Origin: Parelaphostrongylus tenuis
Taxonomy: Eukaryota > Nematoda > Chromadorea > Rhabditida > Metastrongylidae
NCBI GenBank assembly: GCA_019055375.1
Contig: JAHQIW010005122.1
Coordinates: 168,063-232,062 of the forward strand
DNA length: 64,000 bases
Reading direction: 5' to 3'
Of the stretch, positions 35,081 through 47,070 are shown one piece after another. Numbering within the stretch: position 1 is the stretch's first letter; each line of letters begins with the position of its first letter. Below the pieces are notes generated by a model. It saw only the letters and a program-made list of their open reading frames with translations. It was not told the DNA's origin and did not search any database. The translations under genes and the position numbers were made by a program.

Positions 35081-36487
35081 TGGAAAGGTCTAATTGCTTC
35101 GGAAATCATTCAGTCAAAAGCCTTCATAACCTCAGCAGAAAACGTAAGAAACGAATTTTGGACCGCATAGTAAAGACTTCATCACAAAAATACAGTCACT
35201 GCTTGAATGTTTTAGGTCTTTCAATTAATCATCGAAGACCTACCAGTCAGAGTCAGTGCGTGAGACTGTGGCTGGCTCAAGCCGGGAAGATTAGCCTGAG
35301 GTATTGTGCGAGGACATGTGTTATTACAAGGCATTATTCTTTGCGATTCCTTTTTGGGGCTTTACTATATATGCAAAAAGCTTCCAAAGTTTCATGCGCG
35401 GATATTTTTAATTCCTGTGCAAGGACCGTGAATTTAACGTCAAAATCTGCTATTTATGATACGGTTCCTTATGCGTGCCTACTGGGGTTTTTGGATTGGA
35501 GCTGCGTAATCCAGCTAGGTGCTCCTTTACACAGAAGTGTAGTGGTCTACCCCTTTCGCCAAAGTAATCATTTCCACATGCCTCGCAAGAGAATGGGCAA
35601 GTTGTATCAGATCTCATGCAATCGCCATCTCTACTGTCTGCGCACTTTGCACTTTTGCCTTTAGCAGAGGTGATCATAGAGACGGTTGCGGACTAATTGG
35701 CGCTTTAGTGTATTTGGTGGTATTTCAACTGCTACTACCAAATTATCTAAACGTGCTCTTTTGCAGCTTTTAACAGCTGCACTTGCTTCGTTGGAAGTAA
35801 AAGGCAGAATTAATAGAACTTTATTCTCGCCAGACCTCCCGTTTGGGTGCACTGAATTTCCTTTGTTCCTAACCTGAGGAGCCCTACCGTGTTGTAGCCA
35901 TTAGAGATGGCTATTTTTCGAGCCAAACTTAGGAACTTTATATTATATTTTTTCCCTTTGCACACATTGACGGCTGTTTGAAACATTTTTTCACAAATGC
36001 GCATTTTATGCGCGACAGATAAGAAGATAGGTAATGAACCAGAATGTTTGTGTTGCTTGGCTTGCGGTACCATTCTCTGTTGAAGGAGTCTTTGGTTAAG
36101 TGATATGATCGTCTAAAAATGGAAGCCAGTTTGCTTTGGGTTTCTCACGGGTAAACTTTATGTACTCTGACTAACTATTTAACAACTCAAAACATTTGAC
36201 CACCTCCTCTTGCGTTGAACAGACGATGAAGCACTCATCCTATATACCTACAGTGAGTAACGCCAGGAGATCGTTTATTGAGTCCTCTACTTTAGATATA
36301 AAAAACGAGAGCAAGGGCCCAAACTGGTCGCTATCCCATTGTTAGCCCTCTGATTTAAGCAAAATAATTCCCAAACCATTCGCTTCGAATGTTTTCTTAA
36401 GACCACAGCTCAAATTTCAATTTGTCAAAGAATCCTTTTTGAGCCACTCATGTCACGTGGTCTGTTAACGATGGGCTGACTTATAAA

Positions 36488-36530
36488 GCCCAATACAAGT
36501 GTTTCGATCTTACGATCTCGTAAGTCGGGC
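36488..36530 (-). ncRNA. hammerhead-like motif, C family, left arm
   Basis: Minus strand: stem I GCCCGA with TTGGGC (six pairs, one wobble), core CTTACGA (one change from CTGACGA), stem II GATC-GTAA-GATC (four perfect pairs, GNRA loop), GAAAC, then GTA. The core G-to-T change probably abolishes activity. Confidence 0.55.
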
Positions 36531-36831
36531 AGTTACCCATCCCCATCTTTCGCTAATCTCTGTGGGTGCCCCTTCCGACAGACCACATGACATGCGTAGC
36601 TCAACAATGATTTTTTGGCATAGTGAAATTTGGGCTGTGGTCTTGGGAGAACACTCGAAACGAGTTATATCATATATTAAATATACTAGCCAAAAGCAAT
36701 CGAGTGTACAGCACTTTGCGCTCGGTGATAACTTCACTGGGCATAGAGTGTAAAACGATTGTCGTCGCTAACAGTTAGTGTGGAGACTGAAGCACCCACA
36801 CAGTATTGACAAAAGACGAGAAAGGGTAACT

Positions 36832-36874
36832 GCCCGACTGACGAGACCGCAAGGTCGAAACACTTGTATTAGGC
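36832..36874 (+). ncRNA. hammerhead ribozyme motif, C family, right arm
   Basis: Intact core: CTGACGA 36838-36844, stem II GACC/GGTC (36845-36848 with 36853-36856) capped by GCAA, GAAAC 36857-36861, GTA 36866-36868. Stem I GCCCGA with TTAGGC has one mismatch and one wobble. Stem II differs from the other copies by paired changes. Confidence 0.65.
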
Positions 36875-37139
36875 TCTATGAGTCAGCCCACCTTTAACAG
36901 ACCTTATGACATGCGTGACTTAAGAATGATTCTTTGGCATATTGGAATTCCCATACCATTTGAAGAATGAGCAGTTTAGGCTTTTTTCAAGACAGTCATC
37001 CTGCCGAATGGAGAAACCATACATGTTCGTGGCTATTGAACTTAATACTAGTCCCACCACTAAAACACATTCCAGCCCATCCCACCAATGCCTAAATGTT
37101 CTTAGATCGTCTACGTAGCGCATCTCCCAACAGCGCCTG

Positions 37140-37400
37140 CATTATGGAATCTTTCAACGTGGGTGCTCTTTATACAAACGTGTCGAATGAGTCCCAGTGC
37201 AAGCCATTATGAGCTTCTAACGGAGCGCGAAAGAACCGCGAACATGTATGGCTTCTCCATTCTGCAGGTCATGGCTCTCTTAAAAAAGTGCCTAAACTGC
37301 TCATTCCCTAGATCCTCTGGGAATTATTTTGTACAGATCAAGTGGTGACAATAGGACAACGGCTAGCCTTGAACATTTTGCCCATACATTATCAAAGCGA
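37140..37400 (+). pseudogene. Penelope-like reverse transcriptase fragment, plus strand
   Basis: Begins ESFNVGALYTNVSNES in one frame, shifts to YELLTERERTANMYGFSILQ with LKKCLNC, then QRLA in a third. These match the PLE palm segment also seen on the minus strand at 36955-37060, so two PLE fragments lie head to head here, about 170 bp apart. Confidence 0.65.
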
Positions 37401-40400
37401 CTTTTGCCACTGGACAAGAGCACTAATTCAAATGCTCTTTGCATTGCTCTACTTATAGCCTCGACCATATCATATTGTTTCACTTCCAGTCTCTCCAAAT
37501 AACTCTAATAAAACCAAAAATCTTTTCAACAATAGATTCAAAGAAATGAGAAAACACGTGGGCATTTTCCGTCGTCCCAAGTATGCAGCTTTCGTTTTGA
37601 AAAGTATCAGTTTTCTATAAAAAACTGGGTTTTTTTTGAAAATGCCACCTATAGAAGTCCTCCCAGCGATGATAAATTTTTTTAGTGATGTACAGTGTGG
37701 AACGTCCAACAGCTGCGTGTTGTCATCATTGCGTATGATTACGAAAGGGTTAAAATGAGGCGCCTTTGTTCTTTCATTACTAGACCATTGCTTTTCATTC
37801 TATTTTACCACAACCTTACTTTTTGTTACGAATTAGAAAACCTCTTTCTGGCACTCAGTCATCTCAATCGCAGAGTATTAGGTGTACAAACATAGCTCCG
37901 CCTTTTTTTTTCTGCTGCACTAGCAGTAAAGTTAAGCTATGCAAATACTTTGTTTTTGTTTAAAAGTTCATTAAAAGCGCTGTTTTTCATATACTTTATA
38001 AATAACAAATATTTTACATAATAGTTCTTATGAGAACTTGAAGATGGCTACTTTTGTGCTTGAAAAGCACAATTTATTAGAGAATTTATTAGACAGAAGC
38101 AAATTTAATTGCTTGATTCTTGTATTATTCAATTGTGCACTTATTGCGAACACTTTGGTGTACAATTTCCCTGTACTTGTATTGAAATGGAGCTGTCGCA
38201 GAAACAAGATCGCTTGCTACTGATTTACGAATGGCGACAGTTGAAAATACCAGTGAAGCGGCGCACAAGCAAAGAAAGCCCCTTATTAGAGCAAGTACAG
38301 GCAAGTTGTACATGTTTCATTGCAATATCATACTAAAAACCAAAACGGTACGAACTCTGAGATTTCGCACTATGATAACGCTCTCATTTATGTTGCGAAG
38401 AGGATAAAAAACGTCGTAGAAAAGCTGAGGTAGAAGGTTTTATCTTACCCGCCTTACTATCTCGATAATGGACCGCCAGATTGCCATCTGAGAAATTCAA
38501 GTTACAAACCAGCAAACTCAAAGAGAAGATGGCGTTTCTCAAAAACAGAGCCGCCATTCTCAGTGTTCTAGAAAAAGTGTCATATAAATTATGCCCTATA
38601 TAAAAAGCATGTAAAGTTCTGTAATCAACTCTAGAATATCGGGCATGTATAGCTCCTAGAAGTCCATGGATTTCTTGTTCCTGGACTTTACGTCTCCTTG
38701 GACACATTCCACCGTCATCAAAGTGTAGGGCAAGATTCTGGGCGACTATACCTCTTCTGACATCTCATCAATTATCTTTTCATGAATGCCTTCAAAATGT
38801 GATTGCGTACGCTCTGCACGGGGCTGATCCCCACCCCATAACAGTTTCCGGCACTCAGTAACGGAGGCCTCTGTGAAGCGTCAAAGCTAGGCTATCATCG
38901 AGATTGCAAGAAGACCTGTTTAACCACTATTCTACGACATCAAAAAAAGGCGAAAAACGAACTGATTGCTAGAGGGATCCGCACAGGTAAAAAATTAACG
39001 AGACGGATCAAACAAAATAACTAAAAGCAAAGCTGAGCTTGAAATAATGTTTTCTTGAGTGGCAGTTGAGCACGTGCAAAAGTTTTTTCAAAAGTAGACA
39101 GAAAGTTGAGTCAACTTAAGTATCATATTGTATTCGTGGAAAGGCATGGTGGTAGTGCCTTTTAGTGTTGCTCTCAACCGTAATTTCCAAAGTTTAACTG
39201 CATAAGGAAACTGATCCTGGACCTATGCATGCTACAGGCAATAGCGCGTATTGTTGCTCTGGAATTGGATTGAGCAGATGAAGGAGGTGGTGAAAAAGGT
39301 GGTCCCATTTCTAATAGTGATTGCGCACTGTTTGTAGAGATTACGCCTTCTAATGTAGTAACTTCACCACGATTCTCTTTCAAATTTGTTAGGCGCGGTT
39401 GTTCTGTGGTTTACTGGGGTGGGTTTTTTTGCGCAAAAGATTTTTGTATTTTCCTATAGATTGCTCTGCATGTTATGACGAGTAATCTTGCAGAGAGGAA
39501 TGTATTCACCAACTTTTCTTCTTCAAAATGATACCAGTTAATGAGCAAACTATGATTCTTTGTATGAGCACTTTTTGAAAAGCGATAGTGATTCGGGTTA
39601 TTTCTAATTAATAGAGAACAAATAAAAGGTCGATTTCAATCGCTGGAAAAGAAGTTTCCATAGGAGTGTTTTTTCGAAACACAGTTTTACACCGCTGTGA
39701 TATCTTTGCAAATCTATGCCTTAAACGTGCATATTTTTCGCCTTACAGAGCTTTCTTTCGACTCTTAGGAATCATTCGATGGCGTAATCGCTTTTGAAAT
39801 TCCAAAGCTGTGCTCAAATCCTAAAAGAACAGTCTTTCTGAAACGTAGCACGGAAAATTAGTTAATTTTCCATCTGCGACTGAAGCGGACTATAGTTAAT
39901 TCACGTGGGACTGGCTGAACCAGCCAAGTGCGCTGAAGTAATGTCGAAAGACCGGTGCAAAATCTATCTATCACCGCGCTAGCTTACGTGCCTGTCTCAG
40001 TCAACCGCACGTGAATCCGCCAAAGCCCACCTTGGTCGCAGATGAGAATTCAACTTATTTTATCTGTTGCATTCCAGAGAGATCGTGTTTTTAGAATAAA
40101 GCACATCGTTGGAGTTAGAAACGGTCACGCTACCGATTGATCACTAATAGTTCGAAGAACGAGCTCTGTCCGGTGAGTAATATGCACGTCTGCAACGCAA
40201 AAAATTTGCTCCTGTTGCAACGCCAAGAAATCGCACATTTAATGCAACTTCTTGAATGTGATAAAATTATAATTAGCATTGTGTGTAGTGCTGCACCAAA
40301 AAAAGTAAGTTTTTTTGCTGAACCAAGGCAATTTTTTGGAAGTGATTTCAAAAAACGAATGTTCAAGGCCTTTTTTAAAAATTATTTCGAATGCTTATTG

Positions 40401-40560
40401 CGAAGTTTTAAAAACAGTCGATGCCATGAACAATCTTTTACCCAAAGATAATATGTTCCTAACAAGTCGGAATTATCCGGCTCACACATTCCTCAATACA
40501 GCGAAAGACCGACTTTCAGTAGGTTGCATATAAAATAAAAACTCGAAAAATAGAATAAAC
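37400..40560. other. no gene recognised
   Basis: Several short frames but no domain or splice-supported exon. The minus-strand frame 38384-38707 (107 codons, starts MCPRRRKVQEQEIHGLLGAI) has balanced composition but no family I recognise. Nothing repetitive is shared with the rest of the window. Confidence 0.35.
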
Positions 40561-42560
40561 GGGCTTTAATACGTCGACTCCGGAGGAGCCCCCGGCACGG
40601 TAGCATAAGAATGAACGAGTCCGCCCAATTCGCATTGTTCAAGGCACCGCAGAAAACTTTCTCGGAATACACGATGGTATAGATAAAGGAGGTGTTTGAA
40701 GTTCCGTCAAAACGAGCTTGATCATGAAAATTTCTTCGTTTTAGTAACTCGAAACCCATATCGGACGATTTTACTTAGAAAAAAGTGGATTAATGCTGAC
40801 TTTGACCATTTCCGTTGTTTACGCACCAAGATCAAGCTATGACAAAGACGAAGTCAAAGCCTTCTATATAGACTTGAATAAGTCTTTCAGAAAAAACCTG
40901 GCATTTTTCAAGGCTATTATTAGAGATTTTGGTGCAAAGATCAGAAAAAGAAGAGCGCTCGAAATATGTCACATTGAGGCCCAGTGACTGAAATGAAACG
41001 AGCAGGGTGCAAGATTGTTTCAGATGACGATAACGACGACGGCGTGATGATTCAATCCATCAATAGTAATTTACAATGCTAGGAGCACCACTTCCAGTGG
41101 TGGGCGAGGGAGCCTCGAGATGGGGCGTACCACAACGAAACAGATCACATCATAGTGAGTTAATGATTTTACTTAATCGATGTTGCTGAGGTTCAATTCC
41201 ACATGGGAGCGGACCAAATGAATAAAATCTCGTGCTCTAAGAAAAGGGGAGAATACCGTTAGTTCGAAGAGGGCTTCTCAAAACCACCATAAATCAAGAC
41301 TTTTCGAAATGATCACTCTAGTCTTTGAAAATATTGTGATTAAGAACGACAGCAAAGTATACAACCAGCTCATCCAACATCGTTGCGCTAGCTCTGTAAT
41401 AGTCGATAGCTCAAATTCACCATGAGACACTTGCCTCCACAAACACTCGAGCTGATAAGAGAAGGTGGAGATGTACGAGCCACAGGCAGCTGAAATTCCA
41501 CGCCCGAACTCACAAAATGCTGCAAAGAAGCGATGAAAAAGGATATTAGAGATGAAAGAAAGCAGTTTTGGTCACAGTTGTGGTGCTGCTTGTAATGAGG
41601 CGACTGAAAAAATCATCCACGGCTAGATAAAACCGAAACAGCTGAAGAGCGTTTTGCCGGTTCTAATTAACACAGCGGCTTGTATCCTTACTCGTTGCCT
41701 GTCAGATGGCAAGGTTCCTAGTCAATGAAAAGCTTGCAGGACTTCTCTATTTCAAAACGGGAAATCTTCACGATGTTGATAGCTATCGCTCGCTAAGCTT
41801 AATGTCTGTCGTCTGTGAGCATTTCTCTTAGAGTAATCTAGGAGAGAAAAATCATAACACTGGAAAAGGGGTGGCCATCAGAATAAGCAGTATTTCAAAA
41901 ATGTTTCAGTATTTATATTGATTTAACGCTCATTGTTCTAGTGTCAAAACTCATAAGAATTCCTGACACTGTTGGTGTCCGAAGAGGAGTTCGACAAGGC
42001 TATAGCGTTTCGCCAAAATTACACACTGCTGCCCTCCCAAGAGTCATGCGAAATCAGTATAGGCCAACATGGGGGTGAAAATCTGCAATCTCAACAACTT
42101 TTGTAGAAATGCTGCTCTTTCACAACAAAGACCATGTTCATGAAAGACGGATTGGTTCTGAACACCCCATCCACGCTCAGAGGAATTAGTTCCTTATGAA
42201 TACTCCAGTTATATCTGTCTACGTCGGAATGTCAACATCATGAGAGACTGAGTTGAAGTGTTTGATAAGAGGAAGCAAGTGGCTTGATGGACTTTCAAAA
42301 ATACCGAGGATGTAGTGAGGAGAACAAAGAACATCTGAGATCTTGGGCTTCTTTCCGAGTCAACGACTGCTCCTACCTTAATGTGTGCTTTAGAAAGCTG
42401 GTTGCAATGTAAACAGGATGACAGATCACATAGCGTTATCGAATGCTCAGTCGAAAAGTGGAAACGGTGGGCATCCTGTATATCGGAAATGAGAGAAAGG
42501 ATCCGATATTGTGATTTACGCCAACGATCGAAAAACAAAATTACAGGTCTAATGGGTTGA
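40560..42560 (+). pseudogene. RTE-type LINE, decayed, endonuclease to reverse transcriptase
   Basis: Starts with a 5' region (ggaggagcccccggcacggt, 40581-40600). The apurinic-type endonuclease follows: TISVVYAPRSSYDKDEVKAF (about 40803-40862), IRDFGAKI (about 40920), NETDHIIVS (about 41137). Then come linker pieces (LPPQTLELIREGG), reverse transcriptase (VGVRRGVRQGYSVSPKLHTA, about 41970-42030) and C-terminal scraps to about 42540. Every segment is in a different frame with stops. The catalytic YADD-like motif is not recoverable. Confidence 0.75.
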
Positions 42561-43870
42561 GAAAAGAGTTCTGAGAAAATGTTTGTAATCTAAAAGCTCG
42601 TCTTCTCCCTCGCTGATTGGTGTATAATTTATCTACTTCGTTGACGCGTTGATGATGTTGCATCTTGATGCGTTCACTTGCCACCATTGCTTTTGAACCC
42701 AAGAGCCATTTGTGCATCATCAACAGCCTAATTTGCTCGCTTGTTGACTCCATCTTGGAATAAGTGGATAAATTATACGCCAATCATGGCAAGAAAAGAC
42801 GGGCTTTCAAATTCAAATGAGCCCAAAAACACAAAAAATAGCCAACACCCGAAAAAGTTCCAAGCATTTCCTCAGATTTTCTCCTAACCTGTTATATGAC
42901 AAGCTGTCGAAAATAAGGTGGAACGAGTACGTAGTACCTTTTAGTCAGAAGCAAAGGGAGAGCCATTACCGACTGAGATACTCTGATACAGGAGGGCACC
43001 ACAGAAAGATCACTGATCCGATAGCCTGATTTCTTCGCAAAAACTCAAAGTAAGACTTCAATGCTCAACGAATTTCTTGAGCAAGACGGGTTAGTGAGAT
43101 AATCTTGCACGCGGTAGGAAAAAATAACACTCCTAGTGTTAGGCATTCTCGCTAAGACACTTGACGATGTACGGGACTATAGGCGAAAAAACGGTTTAGG
43201 ATGTTGAAAAAGGCAGTTGTCGTGTTCAAATTGCGAGCGAATCTACAATAACCTGCGCAAAATCAACAGTTACTTTATTTGTTTGATACTTATACGGCTT
43301 CCACGGGTTCTAGCCAGTTTTCAAACTATATGCTATTACACATCTATAAAATTATGTACTTCATTTTGCCTCATTTGTGTGAAATAATAGAGGCATTTTT
43401 GATGAGTTTACAATTCAACAATTAAGATGACAGAATAACAATCTCAATGATTTTTTTCTACTGAGAACAGTGAGAGACAGGGATAAACCAACAACAGCAT
43501 GAAAATTCCGGTTTATCGTATAATTTTCGAACAACTGTTGATGTTGTTGCACTTCACTCTGTACTCTGTTTCACCTTGTACATTCGCTTCAGTGTTTTTA
43601 TAATTCTGATGGTATCGCGTACCTCAAAAAAACTACGAAAAGTAATGAAATAGCATATGTTCAGAAATGTAGCATTCCGACTCCCTAATGGAACAGTGGC
43701 AGCTTCCTAAGTGGAAATGGAGATTATCATAGGTTACTGCTTGGCTCTCATCAGTAGTCATATCTTCTAGGCGCCATATAGAGTAAAGAGGATGAATCTG
43801 CCGTTTGATTTTCCCATTCAAAATTATATAAACTGCCTCGCAGGTGAAAAATTTAACAGCACCTGATCTA
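42560..43870. other. no gene recognised
   Basis: Sequence between two RTE copies. The frame at 42817-43029 contains SKIRWNEYVVPF, which might be the RTE C-terminal segment SKIRW..., so the previous RTE could extend to about 43030. Confidence 0.35.
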
Positions 43871-45180
43871 CACAAAATATGACCAGATCATTCGAAAAAC
43901 CTTCTTCTAGTTGTCGTCACCACACTGGCACGGCTCCTCACTTGTTACCTAAAACGTTCCCGGTAATTGGAAAAGTAGAAAATCGTGATATTGTTCAAAA
44001 AGAAAAACCTTCACGAGATTGGCAACTATCGCCTAATCTGCATGTCACCCGTCGTTCATTAGCTCTCTACTCGGGTCATCCTCAACACAGCTGGCAGAAC
44101 ACTGAATGATGAACACGAGCAAGCAAACTTTCTGAAAAGATACAGCACTTCAGATCACATTAACACAATAATAAGAGCCACTGAAAATCCCGAGAGCAGA
44201 AGAGACCACTCTCTCATGTTCATTAGAGAAGCTTCAAAAAGTCGGAGCATTCTAACTCAGTACATAACGATTTCGTGTACTATATCAAGTTCTCACAACA
44301 AATAACCATTTTATAACTACGTTACTATCGCTGTAGGAAAGTGGTTAGACAAGGCGGTACCATTTCGTCAAAATTGTTCACAGTCACGTTCCATAACGTC
44401 ATGAGAACATTAGGATGGGGCAACATGGGAGTGAAAAACGACGGCCTGCAAATACACCATCCCCTCTTAATCGTTCTTATAATACCAAGCATAAGCCAGG
44501 TAGAAAGATTGCTCACCAAATGCGGCAATACGTGTGAAAAAGTTGATTTTTGACCAGATCTGAGGGAAGCGATGTTTATGATAATTACATGGGTTTAAAA
44601 TCCCTTTTTAACGCTTAACGGAACGAATATTTCCCAACGCTCCAGTTACGTACGTCTAGATTGCATGGTAAAATGATGAATACTCTAGCTCCAGAGTTGA
44701 GAAGGAGGAAGCGAGCGGGTTGGAGCGTATAAGAGCATTGAAGACGCAGTTAAGGAGACGAAGAACAATCGACTCCGTGCCCACCCTTTTGACTCAACTA
44801 ACTGCTATCCCTGTCCTAACGCTTGCAGCAGAAACCCGATCGCGACGTAACAAGATTATTTGGCGTTATCGAACTCGAAGTCGTCAAAGCTAGGAGCATC
44901 CGATCTTAAAAACGAGAAGGATCCGAGGTTCTGATCTAAGTGAACGACCACAATCAAGAATATTGTTGTAGTACAAGCTAGGCTGTCAAAGATAGGGTGA
45001 GCTGGGCCGCACACAACACGATGTATGTTATCTAAATCCGATAGGCGACAGCCGTCACCGGCTGAATTAAACGTTATGTTAAGTGCGCCACAGGATGATC
45101 ACAGACACGATCGTCCACTGTCTTCATGAAAAGTCTAGAGAAACGATATAATTCCCAGCAGATTTGTAGAACGAATATTT
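43870..45180 (+). pseudogene. RTE-type LINE, reverse transcriptase part, decayed
   Basis: A second plus-strand RTE relic. 43870-44250 holds the reverse transcriptase start (a segment like DIGNYRPIC is recovered only across frames, then ANFLKRYSTSDHINTIIRAT). 44341-44553 has VRQGGTISSKLFTVTFHNVM and PSISQVERLLTKCGN. Where LRFADDIVLI is expected the sequence reads HHPLLIVLIIP, so the catalytic FADD is deleted. 44690-45170 holds C-terminal fragments. It lacks the endonuclease, as expected for a 5'-truncated insertion. Confidence 0.75.
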
Positions 45181-46769
45181 CTATTCTCTGCTATAGGGAA
45201 ATGTAGGAGTCTTACTGGTGCGTGTTCAAGTTATTTGAAGATCAAGGAAGAACAGGTGGTACAGGTGATCTAAAATATCAAAAAAGCATGGCACAAAACA
45301 TTCCATCGCTTGCTTTTCTGCGTAATTTCCTCGCTTAGTCTCTTCATTCGCCTCTCGTTGCACTGTCTCCTGAAATCGAAATTCTACAATAGCAGTTGAA
45401 GCGAAAATAATAGGAAAAAACCACGTGTGTGCAAAGGATGTGTTAGGAAACGACGCAAACATGTTATCTCTAGCTGCAATTAGAGAGTGCGTGCTGATTA
45501 AAAGGCATAAGAGGTGCATTTATTTATAGTTATACGCAAGGAGATAAAAAGAACGACCAAAGAAAATTTCCGGTACCAATTTTTCAGAACCATTTGCATT
45601 CTCAAAATTCTTAAAATCTGCACTGATGCTGATCATCCTCTCCTGCCCGTAGTCAGGCTGCCAATGACAGAAAATCCACGTAACGGTCTAGCATGACTGT
45701 CCTAGAGATTTCAAGCAGATGTTCTCGACTAAGTATCAATCGACGTTGATGAGGAAAGCAAATAACGAATTAATCTAGAAGTAGTAGGATCCGCTTAGTA
45801 TGGGAAAAAAGCGGTATTGCTTAGATAAAGCAAATAAAATAATAAAATGAGAGGTGAAGCAGTAATTACAATATGAACAGGGCTTTTTTTGACTAACTGC
45901 ATGATAACAACGAGGCATTTACAGCTTGTTCACACCTGGTCATACAAAACAACAAAGAGACGGAAGTGGGACGAATAAAGCTTACCCTCATCAAAACACC
46001 AGTGCCTTCTGCTCTCTTAACTTTCTCGATTATTCGCGCCTTCCTCTTCGAACTAAAAAGTCTACAGTGACATTAGAAACCACGTGAAGACGCATGACAT
46101 ATAGTGAAAAGCTAAGCGAATGCGGAATATTAACCTAGAAACTAATAACATAAGACTTCGGACATGCACACAATCTTTCCAGCCTACCATGGAGCCATTC
46201 CACGGAGAGTGTACGAAAGAAAAAAACTCGTCCAAGAATCAAACCAAGCGATATTGAATTTCACTAAAAAATCAATAACTGGAAAAATTGCCGATTTGAA
46301 AATCGGGAAATGATGAGAATGGGTTTGACTTCTCGATTCAGGATCTGCCACTGAAATGCGGTGTAGGTAGCTCGTCCCATTGCGACTCATGCTCCAAACT
46401 AAACGCTGTCGGGGCGGTTCCCAGTACCTTTAGCATTCAATTCGTTTTTCATCTTCCTCTTGGGCGTCTAAAATACTGCTTGAGTACATCTCTTTGCAAT
46501 CTCGAAAATAGATTGGCTATGGCGTTCCGTGGGGCTTTCGATGATTGCCGATCGGTGTTGGGAGGGAGAAGGGAGGGGTGGAGCTCGCCTCCACGCGCGC
46601 CGCTACGTGCTTCACAATCACTCGGCCACGGCGCCCCCTCTCACGCTTCGGAATGCTTTAAAAGAATTTCGTATGTACTGCATTATTTTGTCAGGTTATT
46701 GGCAACTCGTATTTCCTCCGTTGAATTCTTGCCACCGTTTTCTCTTTCACTTTCTCACCAATCTTAAAT
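45180..46769. other. no gene recognised; local GC-rich block
   Basis: The minus-strand frame 45226-45519 opens with a hydrophobic stretch (MHLLCLLISTHSLIAARDNM) but has no known domain. At 46520-46660 the DNA becomes unusually GC-rich (for example ggaggggtggagctcgcctc), with overlapping open frames that look like composition artefacts. It may be a fragment of an unrecognised repeat. Confidence 0.3.
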
Positions 46770-46915
46770 TTGAGTCGGCTCAGTCGATCTTTGATTGAGA
46801 TTGATGATAAAGACATCGTAGATTTGGAAAGCAACGTAACAAGCTTTCCACGCTCCTTCTTCGAAGAGGATGACAAAAATGACTCAAAGATTCCTTCATT
46901 ATTGTTGGAGCCAAC
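46770..46915 (+). CDS. possible exon, hypothetical
   Basis: Frame LSRSLIEIDDKDIVDLESNV, then TSFPRSFFEEDDKNDSKIPS, ending where the C repeat begins. Acidic, protein-like and with balanced codons, but no start codon and no clear splice sites. May be a remnant of a gene or transposon. Confidence 0.2.
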
Positions 46916-47070
46916 TTGTCATGTGGTTTGGAAAGGGCTCTTGTACAGCTCGATACATGTGTTTCGTCCTTACAGACTCGTCAGTCGGGCAGAACCCGTC
47001 GTCTTCCGATCTTTTTATAGTCAGATCTCTCGGAAGCCCTACTTTCCCTGCAAAGAATCATCGAAGACCA
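46905..47070. repeat. C repeat, partial (one arm)
   Basis: Contains gtcatgtggtttgg..agggct at the left and the reverse-strand ribozyme block, then a segment resembling the cccttctcgtctttcgccaa block. Only one half of the palindrome is present. Confidence 0.6.
46948..46990 (-). ncRNA. hammerhead ribozyme motif, C family, intact core
   Basis: Minus strand: stem I GCCCGA (46985-46990) with TCGAGC (five of six pairs), core CTGACGA (46978-46984), stem II GTCT-GTAA-GGAC (three pairs and one wobble, GNRA loop), GAAAC (46961-46965), stem III AC/GT around AT, GTA at the cleavage position. All invariant core positions are present. One of the two best candidates for activity in the window. Confidence 0.65.

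Larger units (their letters stand above)
36381..36946. mobile_element. C repeat insertion (566 bp) with 14-bp target duplication
   Basis: Palindromic element inserted in the reverse transcriptase frame of the reverse-strand PLE. ATTCCCAAACCATT (36367-36380) on the left and ATTCCCATACCATT (36947-36960) on the right are target duplications differing by one base. Removing one restores the PLE frame (WYGN followed by YF...IRG). The element has no open frame. Left and right halves are approximate reverse complements, each with a hammerhead-like motif facing outward. Direct target duplications of this length suit target-primed insertion better than cut-and-paste by known short-duplication transposons (inference). 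Confidence 0.8.
35040..37115 (-). pseudogene. Penelope-like retroelement, 3' two-thirds, split by a C repeat
   Basis: Read on the minus strand from the right: reverse transcriptase segment NMYGFSIRQ (37018) to NCSFFKWYGN (36955), interrupted at 36381-36946 by a C repeat. It then continues IRGLTMG (about 36345), a damaged catalytic motif (DECFIVCSTQEE preceded by a stop, about 36220-36260), REKPKANWLPFLDD, the linker LKRQLVRNRLYDHLC (about 35663-35710), the Cys motif SRDGDCMRS and GIY-YIG (NDYFGERG, about 35560), the catalytic-Glu region LEAFCI (about 35385), and a hammerhead-like motif at 35044-35080. Order and content match PLEs. Multiple stops and frameshifts make it dead. Confidence 0.8.

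Noticed and set aside
35158..35664. 168-codon open frame on the plus strand
   Set aside because: It is antisense to the reverse-strand PLE linker and GIY-YIG region, whose motifs are recognisable on the other strand.
46480..46798. Two overlapping 89-95 codon frames
   Set aside because: They coincide with the GC-rich block, where stop codons are rare by composition; no motifs.
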